A stretch of DNA of 64,000 nucleotides from Bog-473 sp036489775 (GTDB taxonomy: Bacteria > Actinomycetota > Acidimicrobiia > Acidimicrobiales > RAAP-2). Numbering within the stretch: the first letter of the stretch is position 1; every line of letters begins with the position of its first letter. This document shows positions 7,643 to 15,387 of this stretch, in pieces. Location: contig DASXFC010000041.1 of assembly GCA_036489775.1 (NCBI GenBank), forward strand, positions 54,668 to 118,667, read 5' to 3'. The notes below the pieces were generated by a model, which saw only the letters and a program-made list of their open reading frames with translations, searched no databases and had not been told where the DNA came from. The translations under genes and the position numbers were made by a program.

Positions 7643-8440
7643 TCAGTGGCCGTTCAACGAGAAGTGTTGGTAGTCCGTGCCCGGGTCCCAGCGACCGCCC
7701 CAGTACCAGCCGACCGAGGTAAAGGCGTTGACCAGGACGCCGCCGGGCACCGCCATGCCGGGACGGACGTCGGCGCGATCGAGATAGGCGTCTCCCGCTG
7801 GGGGGATGATGGTGCTGCCGTCGACGTAGGGGTTCTGGACGTCGTTTACGTCGATCGCTTCGCCATAGGCATGGACCGACCACTGGGGCGGACCGGGGGC
7901 GACGGCATAGCGGCAGTTGAAGCCCGAGGTGTCGTCGGCCGCGGCGGCGTCGTTGTCGTTCCCTCCGTACGCCGCCTCGGGCACCATCTCGGCGATGGGG
8001 AACCGGTCGGCGTAGAGCGTGGAGAAGACCGTAATGACCGAAGACACCACCGCGGTGTTGACGACCATGGTGCCGGTGTGAGCCGTGTTGTCAAAGCTCC
8101 AGTAGGTCATGGTGAGGGTGGTCAGCTGGCTTGGCCCGACCGGGCAGCCGGCATGCCAGGTGCCGCCCAGCTCCGCCGCGGTCACCGGAGCCACCGATGA
8201 TGCGAAGGCCGGGATGGCAGCGGTCGTCGTGGTCGGGGGAAGGGTGGTCGTGGTCGTGGTCGTAGTCGTGGTCGACGTGGTGGTGGTCTGGTGTCCGCTG
8301 GCCGAAGCGCTGAGGTGATGGGACGGAGCCGACCCGCCGCCGGTCCCGCAGGCGGCCGTCGTCACGCCCAGGGCCAGCACCACCAGGGCACTGTGCCAAC
8401 GTCGGAGGGAGGCCGGTTCCAGCCGGCACGTTCGAGGCAC
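7643..8440 (-). CDS. Lipoprotein with M15-type D-Ala-D-Ala peptidase domain
   Basis: About 265 residues from a GTG at 8440, chosen because a lipoprotein signal follows directly (LRRWHSALVVLALGVTTAAC, lipobox TAAC). An ATG at 8608 would add an Arg-rich extension that overlaps the promoter of the next operon. After the lipobox comes a Thr-only spacer of over 20 residues, encoded by a GTGGTC-like simple repeat. The catalytic C-terminal half has NCRYAVAPG, WSVHAYGEAIDVN and the final DYQHFS, matching the zinc ligands H-x6-D and H of peptidase family M15 (VanY/CwlK type). It probably trims peptidoglycan stem peptides outside the cell. Its last bases converge with cinA. Confidence 0.82.
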   Translation of the reverse strand: MPRTCRLEPASLRRWHSALVVLALGVTTAACGTGGGSAPSHHLSASASGHQTTTTSTTTTTTTTTTLPPTTTTAAIPAFASSVAPVTAAELGGTWHAGCPVGPSQLTTLTMTYWSFDNTAHTGTMVVNTAVVSSVITVFSTLYADRFPIAEMVPEAAYGGNDNDAAAADDTSGFNCRYAVAPGPPQWSVHAYGEAIDVNDVQNPYVDGSTIIPPAGDAYLDRADVRPGMAVPGGVLVNAFTSVGWYWGGRWDPGTDYQHFSLNGH

Positions 8441-8633
8441 GCCCGCGCATCGTACGGTCCGGGGCTCGGGCCTGGGTGAACGGTCACCAAACGGGCCAAT
8501 CAGGTGCGTGACCTGGCCCAACAGGTTGCGCCGGCGGAGCCGGATCTCCGCCATGCTCCCAGCGGATGCACAGCGGAGCCACACTTGACCGGCAACTGCT
8601 GATGACACCCTGTGACCCAGGGAGGTGTGCCCA

Positions 8634-9347
8634 GTGAAAACAGAGAACGGACCGCGGGTCTTGGTGGTCGACGACGAGCCCTCGATCGTCGATGCCGTGG
8701 CGACATCGCTGCGCTACGAAGGCTTCACGGTCGATGAGGCGATCACCGGTCGCAAGGCGCTCGCACAGGCCCAGAGCGATCCACCGGATCTCGTCATCCT
8801 CGATGTGATGCTGCCCGATCTCGACGGCCTCGAGGTGACCCGCCGCTTGCGTTCGGACGGCATCCGGGTGCCCATCCTCTTCCTGACGGCCCGGGACACG
8901 CTGCAGGACAAGCTGGCCGGCCTCACCATCGGCGGCGATGACTACGTCACCAAGCCGTTCGCCCTGGCCGAGGTGATCGCCCGCGTCCACGCCATCCTGC
9001 GCCGTACCGGATATGAGAGCGAAGACGACGGTGTGCTGCGTTTTGCCGACCTCGAACTGGACGAGAACGCGCACGAGGTGCGCCGGGGCGACCACGAGAT
9101 CCAGCTCACCGCCACCGAGTTCAATCTCCTGCGCTACTTCATGCTGAATCCGCGCCACGTGTTGTCGAAGTCGCAGATCCTCGATCATGTCTGGCACTAC
9201 GACTTCGGCGGCGACGGCAACGTGGTCGAGACTTACGTCAGCTACTTGCGCAAGAAACTCGAGAAGCATGGTCCCGCGTTGATCCACACCATTCGCCTCG
9301 TCGGGTATACCTTGCGCGAGGCGGAGTCCTCGAGCGGATCTGCCTGA
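8634..9347 (+). CDS. OmpR-family response regulator
   Basis: 237 residues. Receiver domain at residues 8-120 with the acidic pair DDE near residue 13, phospho-acceptor D57 (VILDVMLPDLDG), T85 and K107 (TKPF). A winged-helix OmpR/PhoB DNA-binding domain follows (LTATEFNLLRYFMLNPRHVLSKSQILDHVW ... YVSYLRKKL). GGAGG at 8621-8625 favours the GTG at 8634 over the in-frame GTG at 8625. It is followed without a gap by its histidine kinase. Control of the downstream glycosyltransferases is plausible from position only. Confidence 0.93.
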   Translation: MKTENGPRVLVVDDEPSIVDAVATSLRYEGFTVDEAITGRKALAQAQSDPPDLVILDVMLPDLDGLEVTRRLRSDGIRVPILFLTARDTLQDKLAGLTIGGDDYVTKPFALAEVIARVHAILRRTGYESEDDGVLRFADLELDENAHEVRRGDHEIQLTATEFNLLRYFMLNPRHVLSKSQILDHVWHYDFGGDGNVVETYVSYLRKKLEKHGPALIHTIRLVGYTLREAESSSGSA

Positions 9348-10874
9348 GTGTCGCTGCGCCTTCGCCTGCTGCTGGCCGTAGGCGCCATCGCCGTCGTGGC
9401 GCTGGTCGTCGCCGACTTCGCCACTTACTCGGCTCTGCGTTCCTCCCTCTACAAGCAGGCTGACCAGAACCTTTCCTCGAGCCCACTGCAAATCCGGCAC
9501 TTCCTGGACTCGACGACTGACTTCTGCCCGAACCCCGGGGCTTCCTTTGGGGAAACCGGGGCCGGGCCCGGTGCCCCGACCGGTGGTGGTCCGGGCACTC
9601 TCGGTTCCTCCCCGTTCATCGAGGTGCTGACCACGAGCGGTCAGCTGGTCGACGACCGGAAGTGCTCGGCCTACGTCGACAACAAGGCCTACGAGCCACA
9701 GATCCCGAGTCACTTCAGCGGCTTCACCACCCAATCCGACGGCACGTTGTCGTCCATCTTCTTCACTGCGGGCTCGACTGATTCGGGTGGCCCGGCCTTC
9801 CGGGTCGAGGTGAGCCAGGTGGTTCTCACCATTCAGGCCACCGGCGCCACCGAGAACGGCTACGCCGTGGTAGCCGAGCCCATCGGGGATATCACCAACA
9901 CCCTGCATGACCTCTTGCTGATCGAGCTGGCCGTGACGGCCGGCGCGCTCGTGCTGGCCATGGCCGGGGGCTGGTGGTTGGTTCGCCTCGGTCTGCGCCC
10001 ACTCGAGGACGTGGAGCGCACGGCCGACTCCATCGCAGCTGGCAACCTCGATCAGCGGGTGCCCGGTGCAGACCAACCGACCGAAGTGGGCCGACTGGCC
10101 CGCGCCCTCAACGTCATGCTTGAGCGGATCGAGACGGCCTTCTCCGCCCGGCTCGCTTCTGAAGCCCGGCTCAAGGAATCGGACCGTCACCTTCGCCAAT
10201 TCGTCGGCGATGCTTCGCACGAGCTGCGCACCCCCATCGCGGCCGTCTCGGCCTACGCCGAGCTCTTCGAACGCGGTGCCAACAATCACCCTGACGATCT
10301 GCCTCGAGTGATCGCGGGCATCCGGAGCGAGACCGAACGCATGGACCGCCTCGTCAACGATCTGCTCACGTTGGCCCGGCTCGACGAGGGCATTCCCATG
10401 GAGAAGGTGCCGGTCGAGTTGGTCGGTCTGAGTGCCGAGGCCGTCCATACCGCTACGACCGTCGGCCCGTCCTGGCCCGTGCAATTCACGGCCAGCCAGC
10501 CGGTCGAGGTGCTGGGAGATGCCATCCGCCTGCGCCAGGTGCTCGACAATCTTTTGGCCAACGTGCGCGCCCACACCCCCGCGGGGACGGCGGCCTCCGT
10601 CCGGGTCGCCCAGAACGACGGGATGGCCGAGATCGTGGTCCACGATGACGGGCCTGGGTTGCCCGCGGAGGAGGCGGCTCGGGTTTTCGAGCGCTTTTAC
10701 CGGGTCGACGCCGCCCGGGCCCGCACCCATGGTGGAAGCGGCCTCGGACTCTCGATCGTGTCGGCCATCGTCGCCGCTCACGGCGGCACCGTGGGTGCCA
10801 CCTCGGCTGAGGGCCAGGGCCTCACCGTGACAGTGCGCCTGCCGGTGCTGGCGGAGCTGGCCGAGCCGACCTGA
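9348..10874 (+). CDS. HAMP sensor histidine kinase
   Basis: 508 residues with a GTG start directly after the regulator's stop. Transmembrane helix at about 5-27, an extracytoplasmic sensor region of about 155 residues with a Gly/Pro-rich stretch at 63-87, a second helix at about 187-210, then HAMP. HisKA has the phospho-acceptor H291 (FVGDASHELRTP). HATPase_c has the N box LRQVLDNLLANVRAHTP, G1 DDGPGLP and G2 GGSGLGLSIV. The kinase is complete. The two cysteines of the sensor region (60 and 106) could form a disulphide. It resembles kinases of the actinobacterial PrrB/MprB/TcrY group; the signal is unknown. Confidence 0.93.
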   Translation: MSLRLRLLLAVGAIAVVALVVADFATYSALRSSLYKQADQNLSSSPLQIRHFLDSTTDFCPNPGASFGETGAGPGAPTGGGPGTLGSSPFIEVLTTSGQLVDDRKCSAYVDNKAYEPQIPSHFSGFTTQSDGTLSSIFFTAGSTDSGGPAFRVEVSQVVLTIQATGATENGYAVVAEPIGDITNTLHDLLLIELAVTAGALVLAMAGGWWLVRLGLRPLEDVERTADSIAAGNLDQRVPGADQPTEVGRLARALNVMLERIETAFSARLASEARLKESDRHLRQFVGDASHELRTPIAAVSAYAELFERGANNHPDDLPRVIAGIRSETERMDRLVNDLLTLARLDEGIPMEKVPVELVGLSAEAVHTATTVGPSWPVQFTASQPVEVLGDAIRLRQVLDNLLANVRAHTPAGTAASVRVAQNDGMAEIVVHDDGPGLPAEEAARVFERFYRVDAARARTHGGSGLGLSIVSAIVAAHGGTVGATSAEGQGLTVTVRLPVLAELAEPT

Positions 10875-10947
10875 TCGGCGCCGGCGCCGGAGTTTCACAC
10901 CCCGCGCTCAGCGGAGCCTCACGTTGCCGGGAGCGTGCCCCCCGAGC

Positions 10948-12159
10948 ATGTATGTCATGACCGCCGTCGCCCTACGTCTCGCCGACACGGATCCCCGGCG
11001 CACCGACCTCGATGTCGAGATCGTGGTACCGGTCTACAACGAGGCCGCCACCTTGGCCGCTCGGATCAGCGAGCTGCGCCACTTCCTCGACACCTCGTTT
11101 CCCCTGCGCACCGTGGTCACCATCGTCGACAACGCCAGCACCGACGAGACGTTCTCGGTGGCCACCGCACTGGCGGCCACCACCCCTGGTGTGGCGGCCA
11201 TGCACCTGTCGCGCAAGGGCCGTGGCTACGCCCTGCGCACGGCCTGGTCGACCAGCGTCGCCCCGGTGGTGGCCTACATGGACGTCGACCTCTCGACGTC
11301 GCTCTCGGGCCTCCTCCCCCTGGTGGCCCCTCTCCTGTCGGGTCACAGCGACATCGCCATCGGTTCCCGGCTGGCCCGAGGCGCGCACGTGGTGCGTGGT
11401 CCCAAGCGCGAGCTCATCTCACGCGGCTACAACCTCATCCTCAAGGCCACCTTGCGTGGTCGTTTCAGTGACGCCCAGTGCGGCTTCAAAGCGTTACGGG
11501 CCGACGCCGCTCGCCAGCTCCTCCCCTTGGTCGAGGACGACCAGTGGTTCTTCGACACCGAGCTCCTGGTCACCGCCGAACGCCTCGGACTTCGCATCGC
11601 CGAGGTACCAGTGGACTGGGTGGATGACCCTGACTCGCGGGTACACATCGTGCGGACCGCCCTCGACGATCTCCATGGCGTGTGGCGCATGGCGCGGGCC
11701 AAGCGTCACCGCCCCGGCCGGAATGTGCCCGCCGGCCAGCAGGTGGCGGCCGATCAGCTCATGCGATTCGCCGGAGTGGGTGTGGTCAGCACGCTGGGTT
11801 ACCTGTTCCTCTTCGTGGCCTGGCGCTCCTTGGCCGGTGCCCTGGGCGCCAACGCGCTGGCGCTGGCCATCTGCACCATCTTCAACACGGCGGTGCACCG
11901 TGAGCTGGCCCGGGGACCCGAGAATCAGCTGAAGTGCGGTCGCTACATCGCCGTGGTGATCGCTCTGCTGGCCGCCAGCCTGTCGCTCACCACACTGGGC
12001 CTGCTGGCCGTCGATCTGCTCTCGTCCACCTCGCTCCTGCTCGAGATGGCGGCGGTGACGGTGGCCAACGCCGCTGCCGCCGTGCTCCGCTTCGCCGTAC
12101 TGCGGGCCTGGGTCTTCCGCCCGGCCGCACCGACCGACTCCGTGGAGGTGTCGTCATGA
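10948..12159 (+). CDS. Bifunctional GT2 glycosyltransferase / GtrA protein
   Basis: About 403 residues. The N-terminal GT-A domain is of the dolichyl-phosphate-mannose-synthase type: DVEIVVPVYNEAATLAARI, DNASTDET, the DVDLST metal motif and the QCGFKALR motif. From about residue 270 there is a GtrA domain with four hydrophobic helices (MRFAGVGVVSTLGYLFLF and following). Such fusions make a polyprenyl-phosphate sugar and move it across the membrane. Start choice is uncertain: ATG at 10948 or 10957, both before the conserved domain; a TTG at 10924 is less likely. The stop overlaps the ATG of the GT39 gene, which would use the lipid-linked sugar as donor. Confidence 0.88.
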   Translation: MYVMTAVALRLADTDPRRTDLDVEIVVPVYNEAATLAARISELRHFLDTSFPLRTVVTIVDNASTDETFSVATALAATTPGVAAMHLSRKGRGYALRTAWSTSVAPVVAYMDVDLSTSLSGLLPLVAPLLSGHSDIAIGSRLARGAHVVRGPKRELISRGYNLILKATLRGRFSDAQCGFKALRADAARQLLPLVEDDQWFFDTELLVTAERLGLRIAEVPVDWVDDPDSRVHIVRTALDDLHGVWRMARAKRHRPGRNVPAGQQVAADQLMRFAGVGVVSTLGYLFLFVAWRSLAGALGANALALAICTIFNTAVHRELARGPENQLKCGRYIAVVIALLAASLSLTTLGLLAVDLLSSTSLLLEMAAVTVANAAAAVLRFAVLRAWVFRPAAPTDSVEVSS

Positions 12160-14366
12160 CCGATACAACGATGCCGCCGGCCGGAGGGGGAGGCGTCGGA
12201 CTACTCGAACCGCCGCGTCCGGTCGATCCCTTTGCTGCGCCACCGACGCCGCCTTCGGTGAGCGATCCGGCCGGGCCGCGCTCGGGCCGCCTCAGTCGAT
12301 TCGTACGCGGCAAGGAAACGGACCCGGTCTGGGTCCGGCCAGCCCTCCTGACGTTGTTGGTCGCCACCGCCGTCCTCTATCTGTGGGACCTGGGCGCCAG
12401 CGGCTGGTCCAACTCCTTCTACGCCGCGGCCGTGCAGGCTGGTACCAAGAGCTGGAAGGCCATGTTCTTCGGGTCCTCGGACTCGTCCAACTTCATCACG
12501 GTGGACAAGCCGCCGATGTTCCTGTGGCCGATGGAGATCTCGGCCCGCATCTTCGGCTTGAACTCCTGGAGCATGTTGGTGCCTCAAGCCCTCGAGGGCG
12601 TGGCGACGGTGGGTGTGGTCTACCTGACCGTTCGCCGCTGGTTCAGCGCGCAGGCCGCACTGCTGGCCGGTGTCGTGCTGGCGGTGACGCCGGTGGCCGC
12701 CCTGATGTTCCGTTATAACAACCCCGACGCGCTGCTGGCCCTGTTGATGGCCGGCGCCATCTACTGCACGGTGCGCGCTCTGGAGCGGGCGCAGACCAAG
12801 TGGGTGGTGTTTGCCGGCGCCCTCATCGGGTTCGGCTTCATCACCAAGATGATGCAGGCCTTCCTCATCGTGCCGGCCATGGTGATCGTCTACCTGCTGG
12901 CGGCGCCGACCCCCTGGTGGCGCCGGGTTCGCCAGGTCGTACTGATGGGCGTGGCCACGCTGGTGGCCGGCGGCTGGTGGGTCTTGGTCGACCTGGTCAC
13001 GCCAGCGTCAGATCGTCCATACGTCGGCGGGTCACAGAACAACTCGATCCTCAACCTGATCTTCGGGTACAACGGCTTCGGCCGCCTCACCGGCAGCGAA
13101 TCGGGCAGTGTCGGTGGCCATGCCACCGCAGCCAGTTCGAGCATGTGGGGGCCGACCGGGATCACCCGGCTCTTCAATACCGACTTCGGCAACATGATGT
13201 CGTGGCTGCTGCCCGCCGCGCTCGTCATGGGTGCCGTGCTGCTCGTCGTCACCATCCGGGCCAAGCGCACCGATCGTGAGCGGGCCGCTCTCTTGCTGTG
13301 GGGCGGCGCGCTGGTCGGCACCGGGCTGGTGATCAGTCTGGGTCAGGGCATCATCCACCCGTACTACACGGTGGCGTTGGCTCCGCTCTTGGCCGGTCTG
13401 ATCGGTGTGAGCACGTTCGGGCTGTGGCAGCGTCGGGACCACTGGTACGGCCGGGTCGGCCTGGCCGCCGGGTTGGGCGTGACGATGATCTGGGGTTACG
13501 AACTGCTCGATCGTACGCCGACCTGGTTCCCTGCCCTGCGCACCCTGCTGGTGGTGGCCGGCGCCCTGGCCATCGCCGGCATCTTGGCCCTGCCTCTGCT
13601 CAAGGCGGTGCCCAAGTGGCTCATCGCCGCCATCGCGGTGCTCGGCTTGGGCGGCGCGCTCATCACGCCGCTGTTCTCGACCGTGGCCACCGCGGCCACT
13701 CCGCACAACGGCGCCATTCCTTCGGTCACCCCGACGCCCACCGGTGGTCAGGGTGGTCCGGGCGGCGGCGGCTTCCCCGGTGGGGGAGCAGGCGGCTTCC
13801 GTGGCGGTCTCGGTCGCGGCACCGGTGGCACCTCGACGGGTGGCTTCCCAGGCGGCACCGGTGCGCGTCCCTCCGGCGGGTTCCCGGGCGGTGGCGGCGG
13901 CTTTGCGGGCGGCGCGCCGAGCACGGGTAAGCCCGGGACCGGAGGATTCACACGTGGCGGAGGTTTCGGCGGTGCGGGCGGCGGCGCCGGGTTCCTCAGT
14001 TCCAGTACGCCAGGCCAGGCCATCACCGCCATGCTCGAGCACGACGCCAGCCAGTACACCTGGGTGGCCGCCACGGTGAACTCGAACAACGCAGCCGGTT
14101 ACCAATTGGCCAGCGATGATCCAGTGATGGCGATCGGTGGCTTCAACGGGACTGATCCGGCGCCGTCACTGGCCCAGTTCGAGAAGTATGTGGAAGAGGG
14201 CAAGATCCACTACTTCATTGCCGATGGCTCGGGCGGCTTCGGCGGCGGTGCTGGCAGTAGCAGCACGGACGACGCTTCGAAGATCACCGCCTGGGTTGAG
14301 TCCCACTTCACGTCCGAAACGGTGGACGGGACGACGATCTACGACCTGACCTCGGCGCAAAAGTAG
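12156..14366 (+). CDS. GT39-family glycosyltransferase with Gly-rich insert (YkcB-like)
   Basis: 736 residues from the ATG overlapping the previous stop; the longer open frame upstream only shadows the GT2 gene. It is a polytopic membrane protein of the PMT/ArnT superfamily. Visible are the first luminal loop with WSNSFYAAAVQAG, the VDKPP motif, and RYNNPDALL. After the last helix comes a low-complexity tract at about residues 528-615 made of FPGG, GGFRGG and FTRGG units. A C-terminal YkcB-type domain follows (GQAITAMLEHDASQYTWVAA ... DPVMAIGGFNGTDP). It probably transfers sugar from a polyprenyl phosphate to proteins or wall polymers outside the cell. Confidence 0.88.
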   Translation: MTDTTMPPAGGGGVGLLEPPRPVDPFAAPPTPPSVSDPAGPRSGRLSRFVRGKETDPVWVRPALLTLLVATAVLYLWDLGASGWSNSFYAAAVQAGTKSWKAMFFGSSDSSNFITVDKPPMFLWPMEISARIFGLNSWSMLVPQALEGVATVGVVYLTVRRWFSAQAALLAGVVLAVTPVAALMFRYNNPDALLALLMAGAIYCTVRALERAQTKWVVFAGALIGFGFITKMMQAFLIVPAMVIVYLLAAPTPWWRRVRQVVLMGVATLVAGGWWVLVDLVTPASDRPYVGGSQNNSILNLIFGYNGFGRLTGSESGSVGGHATAASSSMWGPTGITRLFNTDFGNMMSWLLPAALVMGAVLLVVTIRAKRTDRERAALLLWGGALVGTGLVISLGQGIIHPYYTVALAPLLAGLIGVSTFGLWQRRDHWYGRVGLAAGLGVTMIWGYELLDRTPTWFPALRTLLVVAGALAIAGILALPLLKAVPKWLIAAIAVLGLGGALITPLFSTVATAATPHNGAIPSVTPTPTGGQGGPGGGGFPGGGAGGFRGGLGRGTGGTSTGGFPGGTGARPSGGFPGGGGGFAGGAPSTGKPGTGGFTRGGGFGGAGGGAGFLSSSTPGQAITAMLEHDASQYTWVAATVNSNNAAGYQLASDDPVMAIGGFNGTDPAPSLAQFEKYVEEGKIHYFIADGSGGFGGGAGSSSTDDASKITAWVESHFTSETVDGTTIYDLTSAQK

Positions 14367-14392
14367 GCGTCGGGGTCAGGTTCGGAGGCCGC

Positions 14393-15154
14393 TCAGGTGG
14401 TGCCGACCGGACCGATGGAGACCGCAGCGGACGGTGCCAATGGCCGCACCATCTCCCCCCACTGCGAGTACACGGTGTGCTCCACCCCGTTGTCCTTGCC
14501 CTTGGCGTTCACGGTGTCCTCCTCGACGGGGACGTGGGTGCCATTGGCTCGTATGTAGAGGATGGCTTTCATAGCCTTGAGGCCTTGGAAGTGCTGGGTG
14601 CCACGGATGGCCTCGACCGCGACGCCGTTGAGCGTCTTGGTCGGGCCGAGGGAGTAGGGACCCTTCAGTTCGAGCTCCTGCGCCACATCATGGGAGCGGA
14701 TGCCCACCACGACCTGGGCGAAGGCCTGGTTGTCGGTGGCGAACTGCACCCATTTCCCTGAATTGGCGGTGGCCTGGGCATCGGAGAGGCCGGTCAGGTC
14801 GACCAGGGCGCGCGCGTTGGCCTTCATGTAGGTGGTGTTCCCGATGACCACCAGTTCGGCGTTGTCGGTGTTGGCGCCCTGCCCGACCAGGACCTCCTGG
14901 GTCCCGGCGGTGGGGCCGGCGTCCCCACTTTCGAGGATGGTGACGCCCGAGACGGTGCCGGCTGAGGCGTAGTGCACCGACCAACCCTTGGTGGCCGCCA
15001 GCGCGTCCTTGTAGAGCGCACTGGCGCTCAGATGGCTCCGTCCGGTCGCTCCGGCGACCTGGGGCGGGACTGTGACGGCGACGGCGACGACCCCCGCCAC
15101 CAGGGACGCACCCATGCACAGGGTTCTGGAGACTCGCACGGCCGCCAGTGTCAC
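14393..15154 (-). CDS. Secreted protein of unknown function, LppX/LprG-like pattern
   Basis: 253 residues with a signal sequence at about 1-36 (SRTLCMGASLVAGVVAVAVTVPPQVAGA) and no lipobox. The rest alternates short strands and helices: ASALYKDALAATKGWSVHYAS, ELVVIGNTTYMKANARAL, GKWVQFATDN, VNGVAVEAIRGTQ-like and AILYIRANGTHVPVEED. This order resembles LolA/LppX-type lipid-binding domains and uncharacterised actinobacterial lipoproteins. I cannot assign a function. It is divergent from recA, and the LexA box at 15246-15259 lies in the shared upstream region, 92 bases from its start. Confidence 0.72.
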   Translation of the reverse strand: MTLAAVRVSRTLCMGASLVAGVVAVAVTVPPQVAGATGRSHLSASALYKDALAATKGWSVHYASAGTVSGVTILESGDAGPTAGTQEVLVGQGANTDNAELVVIGNTTYMKANARALVDLTGLSDAQATANSGKWVQFATDNQAFAQVVVGIRSHDVAQELELKGPYSLGPTKTLNGVAVEAIRGTQHFQGLKAMKAILYIRANGTHVPVEEDTVNAKGKDNGVEHTVYSQWGEMVRPLAPSAAVSIGPVGTT

Positions 15155-15245
15155 ACATGCGGGTGTCGCTGGTCCTCATCGGCTCCGAATATCGGCGCCG
15201 TCGACCTTCTGAGGCGACCGTTCCTCCCCGAGGATCCACCCAGAG

Positions 15246-15259
15246 CGAACACATGTTCG
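15246..15259. promoter_or_regulatory. LexA (SOS) box of recA
   Basis: CGAACACATGTTCG is a perfect match to the actinobacterial LexA consensus CGAAC-RNRY-GTTCG (Cheo-box type) and is itself palindromic. It is followed by TTAGGGT, a possible -10, and lies 129 bases before the recA ATG. Binding there should repress recA until DNA damage. Confidence 0.88.
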
Positions 15260-15387
15260 TTAGGGTGAGACAGCTGACAGAGCGGCCGGGGTGCTGTCAC
15301 AGCCCCTCCGTAGCGTCGGCCCTTGTAAGAGAAAACGGTCGACACGGGTCGCCACAAGACACAGAGCGACAGGCACGGAGGAGAGAG

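Noticed and set aside
8236..8290. GTGGTC-type tandem repeat looking like a microsatellite or CRISPR-like tract
   Set aside because: It simply encodes the poly-Thr linker of the lipoprotein on the minus strand; no spacers.
8484..10898. 804-codon open frame on the minus strand opposite the response regulator and kinase
   Set aside because: It is rich in Gly, Arg, His and Val with no domain pattern and is the antisense shadow of two clearly real genes in high-GC DNA.
12890..14105. Minus-strand frames opposite the GT39 gene, including a Pro-rich one at 13748-14089
   Set aside because: The PPG-like repeats are just the antisense of the Gly-rich tract.
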